Shown here: positions 1 through 6,543 of the stretch, piece after piece | Layout of the letters: each line of letters opens with the position of its first letter | Position numbering within the stretch: the first letter of the stretch is position 1 | DNA from: Bacteroidota bacterium | Lineage (GTDB): Bacteria; Bacteroidota; Bacteroidia; B-17B0; Aurantibacillaceae | DNA length: 64,000 nt | Assembly: GCA_021156365.1 (NCBI GenBank) | Contig: JAJNDK010000002.1 | Location: 1 to 64,000 of the forward strand | Direction of reading: 5' to 3' | The notes under the pieces: generated by a model | Seen by the model: only the letters and a program-made list of their open reading frames with translations | Database searches by the model: none | Told to the model about the DNA's origin: nothing | Made by a program: the position numbers and the translations under genes

Positions 1-44
1 TCCTGGTAACTGAATTTTTTTGGTTCGTCTTTGTTCTCTTCCAT
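1..44 (-). CDS. Possible 5' end of a CDS running off the left edge
   Basis: An ATG on the minus strand at 42-44 opens a frame reading MEENKDEPKKFSYQ that stays open to the window edge (14 codons). The highly charged N-terminus gives no family. If real, it is divergent from the XRE gene at 504, so the 21-bp repeat array would lie in a shared divergent regulatory region. The stretch is too short to prove coding. Confidence 0.3.
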   Translation of the reverse strand, partial: MEENKDEPKKFSYQ

Positions 45-94
45 GCTACGTTAAAATTAAGTGATTTTTTAATTTTGACACAGTTTAGTGAATA

Positions 95-186
95 GACCCG
101 GCATTTGTGAATCTAGGCCAAACCAAAAGATCGCAGCCGCTGTTGAAATATGTGTAAAAACAAATCTGCGAAGGCGGCGACCCGGC
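95..186. repeat. Direct repeat GACCCGGC flanking a possible stem-loop
   Basis: GACCCGGC occurs at 95-102 and 179-186, 84 bp apart (four times 21). Between them TCGCAG (131-136) can pair with CTGCGA (166-171), with an inner TGTT/AACA pairing (141-144/159-162). The repeat lies just before the 21-bp array. Whether it is a leader, a structured RNA or chance cannot be decided from one sequence. Confidence 0.35.
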
Positions 187-207
187 TATGAGAACACTCC
201 TTTATTA

Positions 208-417
208 TTTTAAGTACTACCGGCTTCCTTTCAAGTTCTCACAACAATTTTTTAATTTCATTCACCCGTTTTTTAATAACTCACGTCAACTTTTTAATTA
301 GGTGCAGTTATGTTTTAGAAACTTACTATTGTGTTTTAGTTACTTTCGATTACGTTTTAGAGACCTTCAACTTCCTTTTAATTGGGAGCTGTTTTCTTTT
401 AATTTTTCGCGCGTTCT
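208..417. repeat. Array of ten 21-bp units, TTTTAR-N7-C-N2-Y-N2-Y-N
   Basis: Ten units begin at 208, 229, 250, 271, 292, 313, 334, 355, 376 and 397, exactly 21 bp apart with no slippage. Six start TTTTAA, three TTTTAG (313, 334, 355) and one TTTCAA (229). Unit position 14 is C in all ten (221, 242, 263 ... 410), position 20 is a pyrimidine in all ten and position 17 in nine. The remaining positions vary freely. A degenerate leading unit may sit at 187 (TATGAG, with C at 200), and an out-of-phase TTTTAA follows at 426. The spacing is two DNA helical turns, so every hexamer faces the same side. The array ends about 85 bp before the XRE start codon. It is non-coding: five of the ten units have a stop in the minus frame that would read Leu-Lys heptads, and TTTTAR itself gives a stop in one plus frame. 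Function unknown; cooperative protein binding is one inference. Confidence 0.93.
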
Positions 418-503
418 CTAAACAATTTTAACCTTCTTTCACGGAACCCGCCGGCTTTTGCACCGTATAAAGAAAATACAATAGTATACTAAACCTTAAT
501 ACC

Positions 504-863
504 ATGCTATCCCTCAATCTTCTGCCCGTACTCAGGGCCCGCGGAGTCGAAAGACCCTTTACCTTCCTTGTTAAGGCAGGATTTCCACCTTACACTGCTC
601 ACAACCTGCTAAGCAGTAAAACCGTCACCTTCCAGCTTCGCAACATCGAAAAGCTTTGCATGGTACTCAACTGCACTCCCGATGAACTGCTCGTGTGGAC
701 CCCAAACAAAAACCAGCTCATTACCGACACGCACCCGCTAACAAAGCTCCGTAACAAAAATCCCGACTACAACTGGCAGGACACCATCAAAACCATTCCA
801 CTCGATCAGCTCCGCGAGCTCGTCAGTATTATCAAAGGAAAGGACAAGCCCACTGATACCTAA
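504..863 (+). CDS. XRE/Cro-C1-type helix-turn-helix regulator
   Basis: This 119-residue protein has an N-terminal HTH of about 65 residues: a first helix (LLPVLRARGVERPFTFL), a turn with AGFPPYTAHNLLSS, then LRNIEKLCMVLNCTPDELL, typical of XRE-like DNA-binding domains. The phrase CTPDELLVWTP is characteristic of short stand-alone HTH proteins I recognise as common in Bacteroidota. The C-terminal part (residues 75-119) is charged, may be helical, and matches nothing I know. No signal peptide or enzymatic domain is present. It stands alone, with the 21-bp array 85 bp upstream and a weak TTTG (457-460) as a possible -33 element. The obvious hypothesis is that it binds the array, autoregulating or controlling the divergent gene. 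Family assignment is fairly secure; target and signal are unknown. Confidence 0.8.
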   Translation: MLSLNLLPVLRARGVERPFTFLVKAGFPPYTAHNLLSSKTVTFQLRNIEKLCMVLNCTPDELLVWTPNKNQLITDTHPLTKLRNKNPDYNWQDTIKTIPLDQLRELVSIIKGKDKPTDT

Positions 864-876
864 CTATACGGCTGCC

Positions 877-934
877 TCGCAGGATTTGTAATCCTGCGAA
901 AAATGTAAAAGAGCCCGGATTTATAATCCTGCTC
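877..934. repeat. Two adjacent palindromes with GGATT-loop-AATCC cores
   Basis: The first hairpin pairs 877-886 with 890-899 (10 bp, loop TGT). The second has GGATT (917-921) pairing with AATCC (925-929) and outer arms GAGC (911-914)/GCTC (931-934). Both share the core GGATTTrTAATCC. They follow the XRE gene but lack a good downstream T-run, so they look more like dispersed palindromic elements than a canonical terminator. Confidence 0.6.
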
Positions 935-1007
935 ATTCCTGTGTCTTTCTATCCTGAAGCTCATTATACTTATCAACCGCCTTTCTTTAGTAAATAAAGG
1001 CCCGCTT

Positions 1008-1040
1008 TTTGTTCCTCCCCGAAAGCAAGCCGTATCTTTG
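1008..1040 (+). promoter_or_regulatory. Bacteroidota-type promoter for the vWA gene
   Basis: TTTG at 1008-1011 and TATCTTTG at 1033-1040 match the -33 TTTG / -7 TAnnTTTG consensus of the Bacteroidota primary sigma factor, with a 21-bp spacer. The -7 box ends four bases before the ATG at 1045, so the transcript would have almost no leader. Confidence 0.7.
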
Positions 1041-1044
1041 AACA

Positions 1045-2427
1045 ATGCGCTTTTTGAAACGATCCATACTCACACTTAGCTGCTCCCTGTTGTTGCTTTC
1101 CGGCTTTGCGCAGAAAAAAGAGCCGCCGCGGATCACCCGGATACTCTTTGTTTTTGATGCATCCAACAGTATGCGCTCCATGTATGACGGTAAACCCCGT
1201 ATGGATCATGCAAAAGCTCTTTTCAACCGTTTTATCGACAGTCTCAGCAAATTCAAAAATTACGAATTTGCCTTGCGTATGTACGGCTCCGTGACCAAAT
1301 ATCCGCCGGGCGACTGCAACGATTCCAAACTGGTGGTTCCATTCGGTAAGAACAATATTGCACTGATCAAAGAACAGGTAGCCGCTGCCAAACCCACAGG
1401 GATAACGCCTATAGAGCATTCCCTTACCCAATCGGCCGGCGATTTTCCGGACAATAATTCCGTCAACACCATCATTCTCATTACCGATGGTATCGAAGAG
1501 TGCGGGGGCGATCCTTGTGCTGCCAAGCAAAAGCTGTACGACAAAGGCATTATTTTCAAACCCTGCATCATTGGTATCGGCCTCACTGTTGAACAAGCCA
1601 AATCATTTGATTGCGTCGGGAATTATTTCAGTTATGAGAACACCAATGTGTTTTCTGATGTAGTGGGTGTGGTTACTTCGCAAAAAATGGGCAAAACATC
1701 CGTGCAGGTAAACCTGCTGGACCTGGGCAACAAACCTACCGAAACCAATGTGAACATGACCTTCTATGATGAAAAAACAGGGCAGGTCGTCTACAATTAC
1801 GTACACTCCATGAATTTCAAAGGCAATCCCGATACGGTATTGCTCGATGACTTCCGCACGTACACCCTCGTAGCTCACACTATTCCGCCGGTGCAGAAAA
1901 CAGGGATCACCGTTAACCCCGGCACCCATAACATAATTGCACTGGATGCACCACAGGGACTTTTGCAGGTAAAACGCGACAAGGGTTTTTATAATTTCAA
2001 TGAGAAGGTGCGCTGTGTGGTAAGGAAGAGCGGAAACATGAACACCCTGAACGTTCAGAACATAAACGATTTTGAAAAATACATCGTGGGCGAATACGAC
2101 ATCGAAGTACTTACCCTGCCACGGACCCATTTCAAAAAGGTGAGCATTCAACAAACTTTGTTAAAAACGCTCATAGTGGAAGATGCCGGAATGGTGAAAA
2201 TAAAAACCAAGGAATTGGGCGATGGATGCATCATGCTTGAGCAAAAAGAAGGCCTGAAATGGGTCTGCAACCTTGAACAGAAAACCGATCAGACCTTTTA
2301 CCTGCAGCCTGGAAATTACCGGGTTACCTATCGGTCCAAATCCCTCAAGCAAACCATGTTTACCGTAGAGAAAAAATTCACGGTAAACCAGGGTGAATCC
2401 CAGACCATCGACCTTTTTACCCAATAA
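1045..2427 (+). CDS. Secreted vWA-domain protein
   Basis: A 460-residue protein with a signal peptide (hydrophobic 8-20, cleavage near FAQ-KK) followed by a von Willebrand factor A domain over roughly residues 30-215. The metal-ion-dependent adhesion site is intact: DASNSM gives DxSxS at 38-42, with a Thr in the TGITPIEHSL loop and Asp in ITDGIEECGGD. Cysteines around ECGGDPC may form a disulfide. The remaining C-terminal region looks like two or more beta-rich modules with no recognised enzymatic motif. Such proteins bind ligands or act as periplasmic scaffolds through the metal site; the partner here is unknown. It appears monocistronic with its own promoter, and the next gene has another. 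The domain call is firm, the biological role open. Confidence 0.85.
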   Translation: MRFLKRSILTLSCSLLLLSGFAQKKEPPRITRILFVFDASNSMRSMYDGKPRMDHAKALFNRFIDSLSKFKNYEFALRMYGSVTKYPPGDCNDSKLVVPFGKNNIALIKEQVAAAKPTGITPIEHSLTQSAGDFPDNNSVNTIILITDGIEECGGDPCAAKQKLYDKGIIFKPCIIGIGLTVEQAKSFDCVGNYFSYENTNVFSDVVGVVTSQKMGKTSVQVNLLDLGNKPTETNVNMTFYDEKTGQVVYNYVHSMNFKGNPDTVLLDDFRTYTLVAHTIPPVQKTGITVNPGTHNIIALDAPQGLLQVKRDKGFYNFNEKVRCVVRKSGNMNTLNVQNINDFEKYIVGEYDIEVLTLPRTHFKKVSIQQTLLKTLIVEDAGMVKIKTKELGDGCIMLEQKEGLKWVCNLEQKTDQTFYLQPGNYRVTYRSKSLKQTMFTVEKKFTVNQGESQTIDLFTQ

Positions 2428-2488
2428 ACACCCCGGAAGCAGCCGTCCAGATCGGATTTTATCCGTCCCGACACTTCCCTGCCTGTCT

Positions 2489-2521
2489 CTTGTGCTACAT
2501 TCGTTATTCTTGCTATTTTTG
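2489..2521 (+). promoter_or_regulatory. Bacteroidota-type promoter for the TolC gene
   Basis: CTTG at 2489-2492 and TATTTTTG at 2514-2521 match -33/-7 elements with a 21-bp spacer, the same geometry as the promoter at 1008-1040. The predicted start lies about 20 bp before the ATG at 2548. Confidence 0.6.
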
Positions 2522-2547
2522 TACAACAATTTTTTAGCTCTCTGCCC

Positions 2548-3969
2548 ATGTCCAGATCAGGATTAGTAATACTTGTTTGTCTTTTCATTTCGATGGGGCT
2601 CCGGGCTCAACAGGGCTGGACCCTACAGCAATGCATCGAGCACGCCATTAAAAACAATATCAGTCTCCTGCAGGCCGATATCAATACGGAGATCAGCGAA
2701 GTAAACGTCACCCAGTCAAAAGCAAACATACTTCCCACGCTCAATGCCGGCGCCACCCACACCTACAACATCGGTAGGACCATTGACCGCTATACCAATA
2801 CCTTTGCCAACAGTACGGTTTTGTCGCAGAATTTTTATTTAGGGACACAGGTTACTCTTTGGAGCGGACTTACTCAATACAATACCATCAAGCAAAGCCA
2901 GTATACCTACCTGGCCTCAAAAGAAACGGTGGAGCAACGGAAAAATGACCTTGCGCTCAATGTAGCTTCTGTTTTCCTGCAGGTGATCTACAACGATGAG
3001 ATCATTAAGATCGCACAAGGCCAGCGCGACATGAGCCAGGTACAGCTGGACCGTACAAAAATACTGGTAGAAGCAGGCTCGCTGGCCAAAGGAAATGAGT
3101 TCGATATTGAAGCGCAGCTGGCCAATGATGAATATACGCTCATCAGCGCTAAAAACACGTATGCACTTTCCATGCTGAGCCTGAAACAATTGCTAAGCCT
3201 TGATACTGTGGCTAACTTCAGTATTGCCAAACCGGATTTCGATGATCCGCAGGCCAACAATGTAGCGGGCCTCAATGTAACCGAGGTATATCAGACTGCA
3301 TTGAAAAACCAGCACAATGTAAAAAGTGCAGAGTACAATATGCTTTCCTATGAAAGATCCGTTTCAGCAGCTAAAGGCAGGATCAGCCCGAGCATTACCT
3401 TCAATGGCTCTATCGGAACGGGATATTCCGGCCTCGGCCAGACAGTCGTGGGTTATAATCCTACAGGGCTGTACAATGTATATGCGACAGGTGGAGGCAT
3501 CCCGGTAGTGGACCCGAATGAGATCTCGGTACCCGTTTTTGAAAAAACACCTTTTGCAGAGCAGTTCAAAAGCAATGTGAACAAAAGTCTTGGTTTCACA
3601 TTGAATGTTCCTTTGTTCAATGGACTCAGTACCTGGTCTTCAGTGAAGACCGCTCAGTTGCAGGCGCTCAATGCAAAATACGGTTATGACCTTACCCGCC
3701 AGCAACTGTATAAAACCATTGCACAGGCGCATGCAGATGCACAGGCAGCTTTCAATAAATTCTATGCGGCAAAAACCGGAGAGTCGGCAGCACAGCAAGC
3801 CTTTGATTTTGCCAAACAGAAATATGATGTGGGAACGATAAACGCGTTCGAGTTCAGTATTGCCAAGAACCGTTTGCTGAAAGCGCAGTCGGATGCAGTG
3901 AATGCAAAATATGATTACATTTTCAAATTAAAAGTACTGGATTTTTACCAGGGTAAACCTTTGTATTAA
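2548..3969 (+). CDS. TolC family outer-membrane efflux protein
   Basis: A 473-residue precursor with signal peptide (hydrophobic 5-19, cleavage near RAQ-QG). The opening of the mature protein, WTLQQCIEHAIKNNISLLQA, is the hallmark start of TolC-family proteins, and the long Ala/Gln/Lys-rich helices around residues 110-230 and 350-470 fit the two helix-hairpin repeats of the trimeric channel. TolC proteins form the outer-membrane exit duct for RND, MFS or ABC efflux pumps and type I secretion. The periplasmic adaptor gene follows 67 bp downstream, giving a coherent pair, but no inner-membrane pump gene is adjacent, so the exported substrate cannot be inferred. Length is normal for the family. 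Confidence 0.9.
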   Translation: MSRSGLVILVCLFISMGLRAQQGWTLQQCIEHAIKNNISLLQADINTEISEVNVTQSKANILPTLNAGATHTYNIGRTIDRYTNTFANSTVLSQNFYLGTQVTLWSGLTQYNTIKQSQYTYLASKETVEQRKNDLALNVASVFLQVIYNDEIIKIAQGQRDMSQVQLDRTKILVEAGSLAKGNEFDIEAQLANDEYTLISAKNTYALSMLSLKQLLSLDTVANFSIAKPDFDDPQANNVAGLNVTEVYQTALKNQHNVKSAEYNMLSYERSVSAAKGRISPSITFNGSIGTGYSGLGQTVVGYNPTGLYNVYATGGGIPVVDPNEISVPVFEKTPFAEQFKSNVNKSLGFTLNVPLFNGLSTWSSVKTAQLQALNAKYGYDLTRQQLYKTIAQAHADAQAAFNKFYAAKTGESAAQQAFDFAKQKYDVGTINAFEFSIAKNRLLKAQSDAVNAKYDYIFKLKVLDFYQGKPLY

Positions 3970-4036
3970 TCACTCACCCCGGAGAAACGAAGACCGCATT
4001 TGCATCTTTGCTTTTCCATGAATTAAAAGACCGATC

Positions 4037-5383
4037 ATGAAAAAAGTTATCTGGATAGTAATCATTGGCCTCCTTATCCTGGTGCCTGCCATGCTGTACA
4101 AAAAATGTAAGGGCACTGAGATCATAGAAATAAGCATCGAAAAGCCAGGGAAAAGAGATATTACAGAGATCGTAAGCGCCAATGGTAAAGTACAGCCCGA
4201 AGTGGAGGTAAAGATCTCTTCGGATGTCTCGGGAGAGATCATTGAAATGCTGGTAAAAGAAGGTGATGCCGTTACCAAAGGCCAGCTCCTGTGCCAGATC
4301 AAACCCGACACGTATGAATCGGCCCTGGACAGGGTAAGTGCATCGGTAAACAGTTCCAAATCCAATCTCGAAAACACCAAAGCACAGCTGGCACAGGCAA
4401 AAGCAAACTTCGCCAATGCACAGGCCAATTACAACCGGAACAAAAAGCTCTTCGACCAGGGGACGATCTCACAATCTGAATTCGATGCAGTAAAAGCGCA
4501 ATACGAAGGAGCGATAGCTACTGTGAAAGCCGCAGAGGAAACCGTGAACAGCGCACAATACAATATTAACAGTGCGCAGGCATCCTTGAAGGAAGCGAAT
4601 GAAAATCTTTCCCGTACCAAGATCTATGCCCCGGTGAGCGGGACCGTATCGAAGCTAAACGTGGAAAAAGGTGAGCGGGTACAAGGTGTACAGGGCTTTC
4701 AGGGAACGGAGATCATGCGCCTGGCCAACCTGAACGAGATGGAAGTGAATGTGGAAGTGAACGAGAACGACATTATCCGCGTGAAGAAAAACGATACTTC
4801 GCTGATAGAAGTGGACGCATACAAAGACCGTAAATTTAAAGGCATTGTAACGGAGATCGCCAACAGTGCCAATACCACCGGCATCACCGCCGACCAGGTA
4901 ACGAACTTCTCCGTAAAGATCCGGGTGCTGCAGGAATCTTACAAAGACCTGCTGAATAGCAATACCGCGCCTTTTCGCCCGGGAATGAGCGCAACGGTAG
5001 AGATCCAGACCAAAAAAGTGAAGAATGTATTATCTATTCCCATTATGGCTGTTACTACACGTGTGGATTCCACGCTTATCAAAAAACAAAAAGAAAAACT
5101 GGAAGGAAGCGATGAGATGGAAGTGAAAGATGAGCTCGTGGAAAAGATGACGAACAAAGAAGTGAAAGCCGAGCAGGTGGTTTTTGTAGTAGTGGACGGA
5201 AAAGCAAAAAAGATAAAAGTAGAAACCGGTATACAGGACAATGATTATATAGAGGTCACCAAAGGCCTCAGCGGCAAGGAAGATGTGGTGGTAGCTCCCT
5301 ACGGTGCGATCAGTAAAAAACTGAAAGACGGATCGGCTATCAGCATCAAAGAGAAAGATAAATTATTCGAAGAGAAAGAATAA
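4037..5383 (+). CDS. HlyD/MFP-type periplasmic adaptor subunit
   Basis: This 448-residue protein has an N-terminal membrane anchor (residues 5-21), then a biotinyl-lipoyl-like domain half (VSANGKVQPEVEVKISSDVSGEIIEMLVKEGDAVTKGQ split over the first 90 residues), an Ala/Asn-rich coiled-coil hairpin at about 95-190, the second lipoyl half (KIYAPVSGTVSKLNVEKGERV), a beta-barrel domain and a membrane-proximal domain. The insert around residues 350-385 is Lys/Glu rich. Such adaptors join an inner-membrane transporter to TolC, and the TolC gene lies directly upstream. In Bacteroidota this adaptor type usually works with MacB-like ABC permeases, none of which is encoded next door. tsaB follows 11 bp downstream, suggesting cotranscription. 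Confidence 0.9.
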   Translation: MKKVIWIVIIGLLILVPAMLYKKCKGTEIIEISIEKPGKRDITEIVSANGKVQPEVEVKISSDVSGEIIEMLVKEGDAVTKGQLLCQIKPDTYESALDRVSASVNSSKSNLENTKAQLAQAKANFANAQANYNRNKKLFDQGTISQSEFDAVKAQYEGAIATVKAAEETVNSAQYNINSAQASLKEANENLSRTKIYAPVSGTVSKLNVEKGERVQGVQGFQGTEIMRLANLNEMEVNVEVNENDIIRVKKNDTSLIEVDAYKDRKFKGIVTEIANSANTTGITADQVTNFSVKIRVLQESYKDLLNSNTAPFRPGMSATVEIQTKKVKNVLSIPIMAVTTRVDSTLIKKQKEKLEGSDEMEVKDELVEKMTNKEVKAEQVVFVVVDGKAKKIKVETGIQDNDYIEVTKGLSGKEDVVVAPYGAISKKLKDGSAISIKEKDKLFEEKE

Positions 5384-5394
5384 TTTATACGATC

Positions 5395-6075
5395 ATGCCC
5401 GCTATTCTTTGCATAGAAACTTCCACTACCGCCTGCTCTGTTGCCCTGTGCAATGAGAATGGGATCCTCGCATCGAAGGAAGAGAACAGCGGATACACCC
5501 ATGCGGAAAACCTGCATGTATTCATTGCAGAAGTGATCGGCAAAAGTGGTTTGAACAAAAAAGATATTTCTGCTATTGCTGTTGGGAAAGGCCCCGGAAG
5601 CTATACCGGTCTCCGGATCGGTGTAAGCGCGGCAAAAGGTATGTGCTATGTCCTGGGTATTCCGCTCATTGCTATAAATAGTCTTTATACCATGGCTGCT
5701 GCTGTAGCTAAAATGAGCCCTGATCCGGGAAGTATATTATGCCCGATGTTAGATGCCCGACGTATGGAAGTATATACAGCTTTGTATGCCGGCACCGATC
5801 TGCAGGAGCTTTCCGCCACTAATGCATTGGTGGTTTCAGAAGAAAGCATCCGGAGATTCAATACAGAACAGTCCTATGCGTTTTTTGGCGACGGAATGTC
5901 TAAATGCCGCACTTTACTGGAAGCCCTGCCCCACGCAGCTTTTATAGAGCATATATTCCCTTCCGCTATCCATATGCAGGAAGCAGCCCTGAAAGCCTTT
6001 GCAGAAAAGCGTTTTGAGGACACCGCTTATTTCGAGCCTTTTTACCTGAAAGAGTTCTTCACGGGCGCTAAGTAA
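5395..6075 (+). CDS. tsaB: tRNA t6A biosynthesis protein TsaB
   Basis: A 226-residue ASKHA-fold protein beginning ILCIETSTTACSVALC, the phosphate-1 loop region of the TsaB/TsaD family. It also has the diagnostic HAENL segment (residues 36-40) and GKGPGSYTGLRIGVSAAKG (residues about 64-82). TsaB is the non-catalytic partner that dimerises with TsaD and, with TsaE and TsaC, makes the universal threonylcarbamoyl modification at A37 of ANN-decoding tRNAs in the cytoplasm. Length matches the family. It sits 11 bp after the efflux adaptor gene, presumably on the same transcript, although the functions are unrelated. Assignment is firm. Confidence 0.93.
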   Translation: MPAILCIETSTTACSVALCNENGILASKEENSGYTHAENLHVFIAEVIGKSGLNKKDISAIAVGKGPGSYTGLRIGVSAAKGMCYVLGIPLIAINSLYTMAAAVAKMSPDPGSILCPMLDARRMEVYTALYAGTDLQELSATNALVVSEESIRRFNTEQSYAFFGDGMSKCRTLLEALPHAAFIEHIFPSAIHMQEAALKAFAEKRFEDTAYFEPFYLKEFFTGAK

Positions 6076-6131
6076 GCACCTGCGGTCAGATGGATCGAAT
6101 TTATTTTTAAATTAGCTGTAAATTTTCTTTA

Positions 6132-6506
6132 ATGACTGAGCACAGGAAATGTCCTGAATGTGGCGAAAAAATAGTTGGGCGCGCCGATAAAAAATTCTGT
6201 TCGGATGAGTGCCGCAACAATTTCAATAACCGGCAGAATAGCGATTCCACCAACCTGATCCGGAATACCAATAATATCCTGCGCAAAAACAGGAGGATAT
6301 TAGAAGAACTGGCCCCGGATGGCAAAGCGAAAGTTCATAAAAACAAGCTGAACGATAAAGGCTTTAATTATACGTATTTCACTACCATCTACAAAACACA
6401 GAAAGGCAGTGTGTATTATTACTGCTACGATTATGGTTACCTTGCCCTGGAACACGATTTTTACCTGATCGTCTGCAATTCGAAAAATGAGCAGGCCCAA
6501 CAGTAA
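6132..6506 (+). CDS. Small zinc-ribbon protein of unknown function
   Basis: This 124-residue cytoplasmic protein opens with a zinc-ribbon-like motif, CPECGEKIVGRADKKFC then C four residues on (CxxC ... CxxxC, residues 8-31), of the kind found in short zinc fingers predicted to bind nucleic acids. A polar basic middle (residues 35-75, rich in Asn/Arg/Lys) is followed by an aromatic C-terminal segment with many tyrosines (YTYFTTIYKTQKGSVYYYCY). No signal peptide or transmembrane segment. I recognise it as a type of hypothetical protein recurrent in Bacteroidota but know no function. It lies between tsaB and an outer-membrane gene in the same direction. Confidence 0.75.
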   Translation: MTEHRKCPECGEKIVGRADKKFCSDECRNNFNNRQNSDSTNLIRNTNNILRKNRRILEELAPDGKAKVHKNKLNDKGFNYTYFTTIYKTQKGSVYYYCYDYGYLALEHDFYLIVCNSKNEQAQQ

Positions 6507-6543
6507 CACAAACTAAATCCGGGCGATTTGCGTTATATATGCG

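Noticed and set aside
208-417. 21-bp array read as a coding heptad (Leu-Lys) repeat on the minus strand
   Set aside because: YTAAAA gives Leu-Lys every seven codons, but five of the ten units contain a stop in that frame at differing positions, while the hexamer itself is conserved at base level.
208-417. 21-bp array as a CRISPR
   Set aside because: The repeated part is only six bases plus a few scattered fixed positions, there are no cas genes, and the unit length is far below CRISPR repeat-spacer length.
426-446. Eleventh array unit at 426
   Set aside because: TTTTAA is present but 29 bp from the previous unit and lacks the invariant C at position 14.
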